Assembly (NCBI GenBank): GCA_013204545.1
Contig: JABMNN010000069.1
Location: forward strand, 1-60,628
From: Chloroflexota bacterium
GTDB taxonomy: Bacteria > Chloroflexota > Dehalococcoidia > Lucifugimonadales > Lucifugimonadaceae
Length of the DNA: 60,628 nucleotides
Direction: 5' to 3'
The position numbers and the translations under genes are program-made. A model generated the notes under the pieces. The model saw nothing but the letters and a program-made list of their open reading frames with translations. It was not told the DNA's origin and made no database searches. Shown piece after piece: positions 1 through 8,279 of the stretch. Within the stretch, counting starts at the first letter, position 1; every line of letters starts with the position of its first letter.

Positions 1-557
1 ATCTTCATTCGGAATGCTGGAATCCTGAAGGAGTGAACAACGTCTTGGTCTTCCGAGGTGACGTTGAATCGAATCAACGAGTCGTTAGGAAGGATGAGCA
101 TTTCATCTTTCGAGAACAATGAAACGCCGCGACCGTCGTACTCGTAAATCCATTGCCAGCGTCTACCTGTTACGTTCACTGTTAGGTCGGGTTCATCTGC
201 CTTTGTCTGGCGTAGTTCTATGAGTCCTGTGTAGCCGGGGTGGACGATTACCACCAAACAAAGGATGGTCGTCCATGCGAACCAAAAGCCGACCCAGTTT
301 GTGTGAGTTCGGATAGGAGCGGCGTCTTCAAGGTCACCACTCTTGGCTCGGAACTTGAAAACGACGTAACCGATCATCGTTACAACGAAAGTGAAGATCG
401 GAATCGCCATCACCATCAGAAGAGTGAATGCCTCGTCGATGAACTCACCTTGTGTGGTGGCTGCATCGCCGAACATGTCGATCTGAAGGAAGAAAATTTC
501 ACTAATTATCGTCAACAACACCCAAATGGCCGCTGCCGTCACGGTATCTCTGTTCAG
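1..557 (-). CDS. coxB: Cytochrome c oxidase subunit II, C-terminus beyond the window
   Basis: This is the CuA-carrying subunit of a haem-copper oxidase, which takes electrons from cytochrome c at the outer face of the membrane. The reading frame is open to the left edge, so about 185 N-terminal residues are seen. There are three hydrophobic segments near residues 5-22, 35-60 and 80-97. They are followed by the periplasmic segment with GRRWQWIYEYDG and then DVVHSFRIPAFRMK, both hallmarks of CoxB. The CuA ligands lie outside the window. An in-frame TAA at 570-572 limits the N-terminus. The Shine-Dalgarno-like AAGGGAG at 564-570 sits six bases before a CTG codon at 555-557, and the first ordinary start (GTG, 540-542) is too far from it, so a CTG start is inferred. 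The rest of a cox operon probably continues to the left. Confidence 0.88.
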   Translation of the reverse strand, partial: MNRDTVTAAAIWVLLTIISEIFFLQIDMFGDAATTQGEFIDEAFTLLMVMAIPIFTFVVTMIGYVVFKFRAKSGDLEDAAPIRTHTNWVGFWFAWTTILCLVVIVHPGYTGLIELRQTKADEPDLTVNVTGRRWQWIYEYDGRGVSLFSKDEMLILPNDSLIRFNVTSEDQDVVHSFRIPAFRMK

Positions 558-697
558 AACAATCTCCCTTTAGATGTTGAGCCAGAACTGGATTCGAATC
601 GGTACCTAATCGAAAACACGCAGTCGAGATTAGCCACCACTAGAATCCACATATAGGTGCATTCGCACTAGCGGAGCGAATTGATGGGGTGTCGGAG

Positions 698-1429
698 TCA
701 GATGATGCCATTCCTGGTTCCCAGTGCAACCGCTTCGAGTCGAGACCGACATCCTAGTTTTGTTAGTAGCCTGCTTATGTGGTTTCGAGCAGTAAGTGGC
801 CGTATTACGAGTATTTCGGCTATAGCGTTTGTGTTTTTGCCAGCGGCCAACAGCTTCAAAACTTGGTCTTCTCTAGTGGTAAGAGAAGGAATTCTAAGAC
901 TTGGTAACTGGAAATCATTGACGGCGCTTTTTGTTTGAAATTGGGCCTGGTTCGTAGGGCTGAGAGACACACTCTCCACCCGTCGTCTGTCAGTCACGTC
1001 TCTGAACAGGTGAAGGATCTCTCGATGGCCTGAACCCTGAGCCGGCAACACGATGCTCATGTTGATGCTCTTGTTGGTTCCATCGGATGTCTTGCAATCT
1101 AGGTCGAAGTCCTTAGTGGTTCGTCCCTTTGCCGCATTCGACATGACTAGACAGCCACGATTGCACTTCACGCGACCTGAATTACTGCTGGGGCAGAGAA
1201 CGTCGTAGCATTTTTTTCCGATTACTTGGTCACGCCGGAAGCCGAATATTTTTTCGGCTGCGGCATTCCATGATTTGATCTTTTGATCAGATGTAACTGT
1301 GAACAAGCCGTCGGAAGTACGAAACTCACCGCCTACGTGTCTTTCAGAATCTATTGGCAAATCGATCACCCCCCCCCGCTCGCAGAGTTTTTCAAACAAT
1401 GTGATTGGCGTCGCAAGGCACAGGTTCAA
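698..1429 (-). CDS. PAS domain-LuxR family transcriptional regulator
   Basis: A predicted one-component regulator. Residues about 36-150 form a PAS domain (SWNAAAEKIFGF, then FRDVTDRRR at its end). Residues about 180-240 form a GerE/LuxR helix-turn-helix (LTTREDQVLKLLAAGKNTN, then SRLLTKLG). The PAS loop is cysteine-rich, with C74, C79, C89 and C93 plus C112, which suggests a redox, metal or cofactor sensor. The TTG start at 1429 has no convincing ribosome site. A GTG at 1369 (codon 21) lies directly after a run of nine G on the coding strand and is an alternative start that keeps the whole PAS domain. It lies upstream of coxB on the same strand and diverges from a cytochrome c gene, so control of respiratory genes is a reasonable guess. 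No ligand can be assigned. Confidence 0.85.
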   Translation of the reverse strand: MNLCLATPITLFEKLCERGGVIDLPIDSERHVGGEFRTSDGLFTVTSDQKIKSWNAAAEKIFGFRRDQVIGKKCYDVLCPSSNSGRVKCNRGCLVMSNAAKGRTTKDFDLDCKTSDGTNKSINMSIVLPAQGSGHREILHLFRDVTDRRRVESVSLSPTNQAQFQTKSAVNDFQLPSLRIPSLTTREDQVLKLLAAGKNTNAIAEILVIRPLTARNHISRLLTKLGCRSRLEAVALGTRNGII

Positions 1430-1524
1430 TCGTTCTACTTAGTGAGGCGACAACCAAAATTGGCACATACTCATGTGAGCATAAGTCCGTATGATCGAAA
1501 GCCGTGTGAGTATTTCGCGAAATT

Positions 1525-1538
1525 GGTGTAAACACACC
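1525..1538. promoter_or_regulatory. Possible operator dyad in the regulator/cytochrome intergenic region
   Basis: GGTGT-AAAC-ACACC is a five-base inverted repeat in the 242-bp gap between the divergent PAS-LuxR and cytochrome c genes. CTATGGTG also occurs twice nearby (about 1571 and 1588). Position makes it a candidate regulator site, but arms this short can arise by chance. Confidence 0.2.
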
Positions 1539-1671
1539 ATCACGTAAACTTCATACTGTTTTGTTCTTTCTATGGTGCGTTTTCACCTATGGTGGGGCGT
1601 TGATCGCAGCTACTTTTTGTCGGTGCGTCTTTTTTTGACCGGTTAACTCTAGAAAATTTGAGGCCTGATTC

Positions 1672-2091
1672 GTGTTGAAACGTTCTAATATCTTAGTTAT
1701 TTCGGTACTAGCAGCACTGCTGTTGTTCGCAGTAAATGGTTGTGCTGAAGCCTCGGAAAATCCATTTGGAACGACGACTCCGGTGCCGATTACCGATGCT
1801 TTGGCACCCGCAACAACGGAGGCCGTGGCCTCAGGCCCAGACATAGCCAATGGTGAAAAAGAGTTTAAAGGGCTCGGCTGCAGCGGTTGTCACTCAACTG
1901 GTTCGAACAAGATTGTTGGGCCAGGGCTCGCAGGAGTTGGCGCCAAGGGTGATGACTACATCCACGAGTCGATCGTTAATCCGAGTGCCGTTATCGTCGA
2001 CGGTTTCTCAAACCTGATGCCCACGACGTTCGCCAGCCTGAAAGAGTCTGACATTAGCGATTTGATTGGTTATCTAAAGACTCTGAACTAG
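1672..2091 (+). CDS. Lipoprotein c-type cytochrome
   Basis: A small mono-haem cytochrome c anchored to the outside of the cytoplasmic membrane. The N-terminus is a lipoprotein signal peptide (hydrophobic residues 8-20, lipobox VNGC with C24). A Pro/Thr/Ala-rich linker of about 30 residues follows, then a class I cytochrome fold. That fold has C70-S-G-C73-H74 for covalent haem and a probable axial M116 in NLMPTTF. The C-terminal helix (SDISDLIGYLKTLN) is typical. The start is GTG with TTGAGG upstream; a TTG one codon later is also possible. It diverges from the PAS-LuxR gene, and the cox gene lies 1.1 kb away. An electron-carrier role to the terminal oxidase is therefore likely but inferred. 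Confidence 0.9.
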   Translation: MLKRSNILVISVLAALLLFAVNGCAEASENPFGTTTPVPITDALAPATTEAVASGPDIANGEKEFKGLGCSGCHSTGSNKIVGPGLAGVGAKGDDYIHESIVNPSAVIVDGFSNLMPTTFASLKESDISDLIGYLKTLN

Positions 2092-2180
2092 GTTTGTCGG
2101 TCTAGTTCTAAACTCCAGATAATTCAGCCACATTCGTCCCGATCGTTCCTACAGCGAAGGGGTTTGGGTGGGTTAGGTTC

Positions 2181-3407
2181 TTATCGTAGGTCGATACCCG
2201 ACGCTGCGGCGACTGTGTCGAGGTCTTTGTCTCCTCTGCCGCTTAGAAGAAGCAGCACGATTTGATCTTTCGGAAGCGTCGGAACCCACTTCATCATGTG
2301 ACCGATGGCGTGCGATGGCTCGAGCGCAGGGATTATTCCCTCATTTCGGCTTAAGAATCTGAATCCTGCCAGTGCTTCTTCATCGGTGGCCGAAACGTAA
2401 GTAGCTCGTTCGGTGTCTTTTAAATAACTGTGTTCAGGGCCAACGCCGGGGTAGTCCAGCCCGGCTGAAATGCTATGGGCTTCGGTCACTTGGCCGTGTT
2501 CATCTTGAAGAAGGTAACTCATTGATCCGTGCAGCACGCCAGGTCGGCCTTTAGTCATCGTCGCTGCATGGCGTTTGTCGAGACCTTCGCCAGATGCTTC
2601 GACTCCGATGAGCCCAACTGCGGCGTCTTTCATAAAGCCAGAGAAAATGCCCATAGCGTTCGATCCGCCACCGACACACGCTACGACGTAGTCGGGAAGT
2701 CGTCCTGCCATGTCGAGCATCTGTTGCCGGGCTTCTGCACCGATGACCGCTTGGAAATCTCGTACGATCTTTGGGTAAGGGTGGGGGCCTACGACGCTGC
2801 CAATGATGTAGTGCGTGGTTTCGACATTGGAAACCCAATCACGAATCGCTTCATTAGTGGCATCTTTTAGCGTACGGCTGCCCGATGTCACTGGCTCGAC
2901 TTTCGCACCTAGTTCGCGCATTCGGTAGACGTTTGGAGACTGCCGACTGATGTCAGTTTCTCCCATGTACACAATGCACTCGAGTCCCATCTGTGCGCAT
3001 ACCGTTGCTGTTGCAACGCCGTGCATGCCCGCACCTGTTTCGGCGATGATCCGCTTTTTACCGAGTCGTTTTGCTAACAGTGCCTGCCCGATAGCGTTGT
3101 TGATCTTGTGCGCACCGGTGTGGTTCAGATCTTCTCGCTTGATGTATATCTGTGTTCCACCAAGTTTTTCGGAGATGTTTTTCGCGTGATACATCGCCGA
3201 TGGTCGACCGACGTAATGTGTGAGAAGGTCTTCGAACTCTGCCCAGAACGAATCGTCCTGTCTTGCTTCATCGAAGGCATTTTCGAGTTCGGTGAGAGCC
3301 GCCATGAGCATCTCTGGTACGAATTTGCCACCGTACGGACCAAATCTGCCAAGGGAATTCGGGAGTGATTCGGAATCGTAGTTGGTATTAGACGGAGTTG
3401 ATGTCAT
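2181..3407 (-). CDS. trpB: Tryptophan synthase beta chain
   Basis: Condenses indole with serine to give tryptophan, using pyridoxal phosphate in the cytoplasm. The 408-residue protein carries the conserved N-terminus [13 protein letters not shown], the PLP-lysine segment [13 protein letters not shown], the allosteric and catalytic segment AETGAGMHG and the phosphate-binding loop GGGSNAMG. The TTG-initiated extension upstream is not conserved, so the ATG at 3405-3407 (MTSTPSNTN) is chosen. TrpA is not adjacent, and neither is any other trp gene, so this copy stands alone. It is of the ordinary TrpB1 type by its motifs. It converges with the cytochrome c gene and diverges from the dCMP deaminase gene. 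No leader peptide or T-box was recognised in the 173-bp upstream gap. Confidence 0.95.
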   Translation of the reverse strand: MTSTPSNTNYDSESLPNSLGRFGPYGGKFVPEMLMAALTELENAFDEARQDDSFWAEFEDLLTHYVGRPSAMYHAKNISEKLGGTQIYIKREDLNHTGAHKINNAIGQALLAKRLGKKRIIAETGAGMHGVATATVCAQMGLECIVYMGETDISRQSPNVYRMRELGAKVEPVTSGSRTLKDATNEAIRDWVSNVETTHYIIGSVVGPHPYPKIVRDFQAVIGAEARQQMLDMAGRLPDYVVACVGGGSNAMGIFSGFMKDAAVGLIGVEASGEGLDKRHAATMTKGRPGVLHGSMSYLLQDEHGQVTEAHSISAGLDYPGVGPEHSYLKDTERATYVSATDEEALAGFRFLSRNEGIIPALEPSHAIGHMMKWVPTLPKDQIVLLLLSGRGDKDLDTVAAASGIDLR

Positions 3408-3580
3408 CGAAAATTTCAATACTAAAAAATCGGCGTCGCTGTCGATCGAAGACCAAAATCGAAGTGAATTTTGGAGCGTAGGGCTCGATCTCACGCTAGG
3501 ATATCAGCGGAGAGGCAGCCCAACCATGCCCGAGTGTGCGTATATCCAAACGACAATCTTCATGAAGGATTCCTGCATCA

Positions 3581-4102
3581 TTGGCTGAGTCAAACACAAA
3601 ACGGCCGGACTGGGACGAGTACATGATGTCGATCGCAGTCGGCGTTCGGGCTCGAGCGAACTGCCTTGGTAGCCATATCGGTTCTGTGCTGGCCCGAGAC
3701 GGTCATATTGTTTCGACCGGATACAACGGAACACCTCACAACGCTCCAAATTGTGATGAGGGTGGGTGTGGGCGGTGCTCGAACCGTAATGACTACCCAT
3801 CTGGAACTGGCTACGACCTGTGTATATGCGTTCATGCCGAACAGAACGCTCTGCTTCAGGCTGCACGATTCGGAATCGCGGTCGAGGGGTCGATTCTCTA
3901 CTCGACATGGCGTCCATGTTTCGGTTGCACAAAAGAGATGCTACAAGCCGGTGTTTTGGGGGTCAGATATGGCGAGGATTGGGAGCCTAAGCCTGATTTG
4001 AAGGAAGAATACGAGCGGCTTCAGAGCTACTTTCCAGACGGAGTTAAGCAGGTCGATCTGCCTACCAATGTCGATTCTCACATTCCCTGCGTCAAAAGCT
4101 AA
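3581..4102 (+). CDS. dCMP deaminase
   Basis: Zinc enzyme that deaminates dCMP to dUMP for thymidylate synthesis. The zinc site is visible as H85-A-E87 and P-C113-F-G-C116. Additional cysteines at C58, C63, C66, C81 and C83 lie in the insert that binds a second, structural zinc in phage T4-type and ComEB-type dCMP deaminases. N-terminal RPDWDEYMMSIAVGVRARANC is the usual family beginning. The start is TTG at 3581, with AAGGA about 12 bases upstream; no ATG lies in a better place. The stop is only two bases before the next ATG, so it is translationally coupled to the enolase-superfamily gene. That pairing has no obvious metabolic link. Confidence 0.92.
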   Translation: MAESNTKRPDWDEYMMSIAVGVRARANCLGSHIGSVLARDGHIVSTGYNGTPHNAPNCDEGGCGRCSNRNDYPSGTGYDLCICVHAEQNALLQAARFGIAVEGSILYSTWRPCFGCTKEMLQAGVLGVRYGEDWEPKPDLKEEYERLQSYFPDGVKQVDLPTNVDSHIPCVKS

Positions 4103-4104
4103 CT

Positions 4105-5307
4105 ATGAAAATTACAAGCGTTGAAACAATTGCACTGAGAGATGATGCCGACGGGACGGTTGCATCTTGGAATCCATCGTTTTCGGAGTCAGATGGCACG
4201 CCAGCGAGCACGGGCAGGTATGACATCACTGTGGTTCGCGTTCATACCGACGAGGGAATAAGCGGAATCGGCCAATGCGAAGCTCCAAGTCTTGTGATCG
4301 ACGCCATTATTCGATCATCGTTAGGTCTTGAAGCTCTACTGATTGGCGAAGATCCAACGGAGGTTCAACGACTTTGGCAAAAGATGTACAACTCGACCGG
4401 TGTGTATGGTCGAAGAGGAGTTGTAATCGGGGCTATCGGAGCTGTTGAGACAGCGTTGTGGGATATTGCAGGTAAGGCCGCTGGCAAGCCAGTTCACAAG
4501 CTGATTTGGCGATCATTTGCCACTACTGCGAGTGACACTGAACCGCTAAAACGAGTCACGCCGTATGCAACGGTCTACCCACCGGGCGCGAATCTTGATG
4601 AACTGGAAGAACGTGTTGGAATCGCCGTTTCACGTGGCTTCAAAGCCGTGAAAATAGAGGAGTGGCCGGGCCAATTCGGGAATGTAGATGTCGAAACGGA
4701 CGTGGCTGTCATTGAGAAAACTCGTTCGATTATTGGACCAAAGCGAGATCTTATGATCGACGTGCAGAATCGCTGGCGCGACGTTGGGCAGGCTCTCAGA
4801 ACAATCGAGGCCATCGAGCAGTTCAATCCCTTCTTCATAGAAGCTCCACTTCCCGCAGATAATATCGAAGGATACCGAAGGCTTACCGAGTCAACTAACG
4901 TGCGGATCGCTGTTGGTGATTGGGGGTTCAGCACCCGTCACGAATTTGCTGATCTATTGCGTAGAGGGCGTTTGGGCGTTATTCAGCCGAGTTCGGTTAG
5001 AGCAGGCGGTATGCATGAAATTCTGAACATTGCAGAAGATGCCTACCGATTCGGAGCGTTGTGTATCCCGCATACGTGGTGTCACGTGATTGGTGTTGCT
5101 GTTGAATTACATTTGGCAGCGATTACTCCAAATATGCCTTACTTCGAGTTCCCAATAGCGTTTCCAGCTTCTCCATTGGTGGAAAATCTGCTGCTGCCGA
5201 ACTTTGAGATAGCTTCTGACGGAACTATGGAAGTTCCGAATCGGCCGGGGCTTGGTTTCGAACTTAACGAAGAAGTTATCGCCGAATTTAGAGTTGATCC
5301 GTACTAG
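4105..5307 (+). CDS. Enolase-superfamily dehydratase, mandelate racemase group
   Basis: A two-domain (capping domain plus TIM barrel) metal enzyme of the mandelate racemase/muconate lactonising enzyme group, which abstracts the alpha proton of a carboxylate sugar acid. Visible active-site elements are the KxE-type base strand FKAVKIEEW, metal ligands in IDVQNRW and FIEAPL, a third acid in VGDWG, and the His of the His-Asp dyad in IPHTW. A late Glu occurs in YFEFPIA. The substrate cannot be read from sequence; acid sugars such as gluconate or galactarate types are typical. The ATG is two bases after the dCMP deaminase stop. The ManD-type protein at 20.7-22.0 kb is a second, distant family member in the window. 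Confidence 0.88.
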   Translation: MKITSVETIALRDDADGTVASWNPSFSESDGTPASTGRYDITVVRVHTDEGISGIGQCEAPSLVIDAIIRSSLGLEALLIGEDPTEVQRLWQKMYNSTGVYGRRGVVIGAIGAVETALWDIAGKAAGKPVHKLIWRSFATTASDTEPLKRVTPYATVYPPGANLDELEERVGIAVSRGFKAVKIEEWPGQFGNVDVETDVAVIEKTRSIIGPKRDLMIDVQNRWRDVGQALRTIEAIEQFNPFFIEAPLPADNIEGYRRLTESTNVRIAVGDWGFSTRHEFADLLRRGRLGVIQPSSVRAGGMHEILNIAEDAYRFGALCIPHTWCHVIGVAVELHLAAITPNMPYFEFPIAFPASPLVENLLLPNFEIASDGTMEVPNRPGLGFELNEEVIAEFRVDPY

Positions 5308-5528
5308 ACAGTTCGCTTTTTTCGACTGCCTATCTTGCGCAATCCTCGACGGGTGATCAAGAATAACTGCGAGATGAGTGGTTACAGAAAGTATATTAAG
5401 CTCGATGTAATTCGAGGCTATACTGGCGTAGCGTGAACGGCTGATTGATGTATGCCATGTTGCTCGCAAAGTTAGACATTGGTGCTAGCTCATAGACCAC
5501 CGATTTGAACCTGACGGTATTTTCTTTT

Positions 5529-6095
5529 ATGGGTGTTTCGTTCGAGAATGACACTTCTCGTGGAGCGCGCTTTAGGCGTGAACTTCGGAATCCTTCGATG
5601 CTGACAATATTCATAATCGTTGCCGTTATTTCTATCATCGTTTTCGCACCTTTCGCCCCCGGGTGGATTTCCACGACACGGGAAAGTTTCGAGGCGATGG
5701 CGAAGAAAAAAGAGATCATGGAAGCGAGTATGAGTTCAATAACGGCGATCATTCCAAGCCAAATATCACCATGGTTGGCGACACAGGCCGACAGGATGAT
5801 CAACGCCGAAGGACCTCTCGACTGGCAGGCAGTGTCATTCAGATCTGGGGCTTGCGACGCTGATAATTTGTCTCAACTTCCGGACGGTAAGTACTCCACT
5901 TCGATTAGAGTAGCGTGCGTAGAGTTAGATCGAATCCAACAGTTGTATTCCGGTAATTGCTTTCTTGCTTCTACGTGCAAAGTTCCAGAGATTGCGAAGG
6001 ACGAGATAGGTGCAGCGATGGATACGGTCTGGCTAGCATTTTCCGACGCCGGATTTGTGCTTCCGTACCGCGAATTCGAACAAGTTCTCCCTTAA
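5529..6095 (+). CDS. Four-cysteine membrane-anchored protein, copy A
   Basis: Not recognised as a known family. The 188-residue protein has a basic N-terminus (RFRRELRNP), one hydrophobic anchor at about residues 24-44 and an extracytoplasmic domain. That domain has the segment PWLATQADRMINAEGPLDW and four cysteines (C109, C130, C144, C150). The next gene is a diverged tandem copy with the same cysteine spacing (21, 14 and 6 residues), the same N-terminal plan (MG-S-E-D-SR) and the same SDAG ending block. The alignment to copy B identifies the ATG at 5529 as the start; the longer frame upstream is unmatched. Two disulphides or a metal site are plausible. Function unknown. Confidence 0.72.
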   Translation: MGVSFENDTSRGARFRRELRNPSMLTIFIIVAVISIIVFAPFAPGWISTTRESFEAMAKKKEIMEASMSSITAIIPSQISPWLATQADRMINAEGPLDWQAVSFRSGACDADNLSQLPDGKYSTSIRVACVELDRIQQLYSGNCFLASTCKVPEIAKDEIGAAMDTVWLAFSDAGFVLPYREFEQVLP

Positions 6096-6206
6096 CGAGA
6101 ATTTCAGCTTTTATAATCTGATCGCCGTACAGCCGATGGTGATTTGTACTACTCAACTGTTGTTACAGAAGTTAGATTGGCTACTCAATTCGAGGATGAG
6201 CAGATC

Positions 6207-6749
6207 ATGGGTCTTTCATACGAGGAAGACAATTCCCGTTCAGAACGAATCAAACGAGCAATTCGTAATCCAACGAAGCGAACATTTCTTATCGTTCTTG
6301 TTTTGCTGCTTGTTGTAGCGTCGCCTTTCATGGCGAGCATCTTCAATAACGCTCGAGAAGGTATTGGATCGGCGACTGCAGAACACGATTTAGATATCAA
6401 TATGAATCTCGGACCTGGCGAACTTGAGGATGAAGAGATTGCTCCGTGGTTATCGTCGCAAATTGACATCATGGCGAATGCGACGGGTCCGCTTGAGTGG
6501 GAGATCGGTAACTACCGATTTGGCCCATGTTCGCCCGAGCGAAATGGCACAATAGCGGATGCTTCGTACCGAGCAGCATTAGCTGAGGGTTGCGACCAGC
6601 TTTACGATATTCAGGGTAAATATCAACGGGACTGCTACTTAGCTACTACTTGCAATGTCATAGAGACTACGAAACAAGAACTTGCAGCGGTGGCCAATCT
6701 CGTAAGAATTGCGCATTCAGACGCGGGTTACGTCTGGCAGAATCCATAA
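6207..6749 (+). CDS. Four-cysteine membrane-anchored protein, copy B
   Basis: Tandem paralogue of the gene just upstream, 180 residues. MGLSYEEDNSRSERIKRAIR is followed by one strong hydrophobic segment (about 25-45) and an acidic linker. The conserved block PWLSSQIDIMANATGPLEW comes next, and cysteines at 108, 129, 143 and 149 match copy A in spacing exactly. The ATG at 6207 has GAGGATGAG upstream and aligns with the start of copy A. The membrane-proximal linker is the most variable part, while the cysteine domain and its final helix (HSDAGYV) are retained. Two copies under selection suggest a heteromer or specialised receptors, but nothing in the neighbourhood names a role. Confidence 0.75.
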   Translation: MGLSYEEDNSRSERIKRAIRNPTKRTFLIVLVLLLVVASPFMASIFNNAREGIGSATAEHDLDINMNLGPGELEDEEIAPWLSSQIDIMANATGPLEWEIGNYRFGPCSPERNGTIADASYRAALAEGCDQLYDIQGKYQRDCYLATTCNVIETTKQELAAVANLVRIAHSDAGYVWQNP

Positions 6750-6856
6750 GCGGGGTTGAAGTTAGTCGTTCTCAGCGGTTCATCTGACCCTCTTGGTGCA
6801 TTCTTGTAGCGCTCCATAGGTTCACGTTTTGCTTCGAACCGGGGGAACTTAGCAAA

Positions 6857-6885
6857 TTGACTGCATCGAGTGATCAAGCTATTCT
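6857..6885 (+). promoter_or_regulatory. Predicted sigma-70-type promoter for the matrixin-like gene
   Basis: TTGACT at 6857-6862 and TATTCT at 6880-6885 are separated by 17 bases, a near-consensus arrangement. The implied leader is about 110 bases, ending in GGAATAGTGAA before the ATG at 7005. Confidence 0.4.
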
Positions 6886-7004
6886 TTCTGCATCTTCAAG
6901 AGCGTACGCGCTCGCAACGTCTGCGACTTTCAAATGGATCGCTGAATTGACTGGATTTAAGAAATTCTTACTCCAGTCATAGATTCATCAATAGGAATAG
7001 TGAA

Positions 7005-8195
7005 ATGACTCTTTCAACTTCACGTCGGAACATTCTGGCAATTATCGCTGTACTCGCTCTTTCGGCAGGTTTGGCGATGCTAGGAGCAGATTCAGCCTCC
7101 GCAAATGGGAATGGCAGAGTGATCGCTGTTACCGGTGTTGCCTCAGTCGATAACGAACAGGTTCTTGTTCATATTATTGCGGTTGTAAATGCTGGCAGAT
7201 CTGATCAGGAAGTGGCTGAAGCCGCTCTGCGAGGAGTCAATGCTAGAGGCCTAACGGCTAGCGATTACACTTTGCTTGCAAACTCGTGGGATCAATTCTC
7301 GGACGGTAACGCTGGCAACGACTACGTGGTTCAGCGTTACAACGCCATCGGTGAACCCTCGGGCGCTCGAGCAGCGATCGACCTGTCACGTGCTACTTGG
7401 AATGGTGCCGATTCACCGTTTGCTTTTCAGGTGCCGATGGGAGCCACAAACATATGTCCTTCGCTTGTAAATGAATGCAAAGGTCGACAGGCATTTGACG
7501 GTAACAACGACATCGCCTGGATGAAACTTCGAGACGCCAACACTCTCGGTGTTACTTGGTCAGGCACATCTACCGACGAAGCTGACGTTGCGTTCAACAC
7601 GAATTTCACGTGGTCTAATGACGACCCTGCAAGTGCAATCGATATAGAGACGGTTGCACTGCATGAGCTTGGTCACGTAGCTGGTATTGGTCACTCTGAT
7701 GTGATTGGATCGATCATGGAACCTGTCTACGCTGGCATTCGTCGAACGCTTACAGCCGACGACATCGCCGCACTTCAGGCTTGGTATGGATCGACCGGAG
7801 GGGCTACTGCGACTCCAGAGCCTACGCCAGATACCACTCCAACGGCAACTCCTACGCCAGAACCAAGTCCAACCGCTTTGTATGTTGGAACTTCGAGTGC
7901 CGGAGATGGCGTCGCCTATTCGACATCTGGCAGGAACGGTCGTGATCTCATCATCGAGGTGACGATTACTGATGGTAGTGCGGCCAACACTGTCGAAGGT
8001 GCAAGTGTTTCGATTGCGGTCGACGATGAATCAGGGTCCTATGGCACTGGTTCCGGAACTACCGATGCAAATGGTACTGTCAGGTGGAGAATCAAAAACG
8101 GTGCTTCAGGTACGTGGTTCACAACAGTCACCTCGGCAACTCTGAGTGGTCTTTCCTGTGGTGACTGTGGCGAAGTATTCGGATACCCCGGATAG
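7005..8195 (+). CDS. Secreted matrixin-like zinc metalloprotease with Ig-like C-terminal domain
   Basis: An exported protease. A signal peptide with a hydrophobic core at about residues 10-27 ends near SASA. The catalytic domain has the metzincin zinc motif H220-E221-L-G-H224 with the third ligand H230 (VAGIGHSD), followed by the Met-turn S-I-M238. A Pro/Thr-rich linker of about 25 residues (TPEPTPDTTPTATP) separates it from a C-terminal domain with the look of an invasin/Big-1 or Ig-like fold (VEGASVSIAVDD, TTDANGTVRWRI). This layout fits peptidase family M10A-type bacterial proteins that degrade extracellular protein. The gene has its own predicted promoter and ends at a strong terminator, so it is probably monocistronic. 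No propeptide cysteine switch was seen. Confidence 0.88.
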   Translation: MTLSTSRRNILAIIAVLALSAGLAMLGADSASANGNGRVIAVTGVASVDNEQVLVHIIAVVNAGRSDQEVAEAALRGVNARGLTASDYTLLANSWDQFSDGNAGNDYVVQRYNAIGEPSGARAAIDLSRATWNGADSPFAFQVPMGATNICPSLVNECKGRQAFDGNNDIAWMKLRDANTLGVTWSGTSTDEADVAFNTNFTWSNDDPASAIDIETVALHELGHVAGIGHSDVIGSIMEPVYAGIRRTLTADDIAALQAWYGSTGGATATPEPTPDTTPTATPTPEPSPTALYVGTSSAGDGVAYSTSGRNGRDLIIEVTITDGSAANTVEGASVSIAVDDESGSYGTGSGTTDANGTVRWRIKNGASGTWFTTVTSATLSGLSCGDCGEVFGYPG

Positions 8196-8223
8196 ACTTC
8201 GGCCAGCGCTTAATCATTAGTAA

Positions 8224-8255
8224 AAAACGCCCGAACAGTTATGCTCGGGCGTTTT
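8224..8255. terminator. Bidirectional intrinsic terminator
   Basis: AAAACGCCCGA (8224-8234) pairs perfectly with TCGGGCGTTTT (8245-8255) around a ten-base loop. A/T runs on both sides make it work for the protease gene and for the convergent epimerase-like gene. Confidence 0.9.
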
Positions 8256-8279
8256 CTAATTTCGAGAGATGCGAGAGAG

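Noticed and set aside
240..656. 138-codon plus-strand frame at the left edge
   Set aside because: It is the complement of the coxB reading frame, whose conserved motifs are clear.
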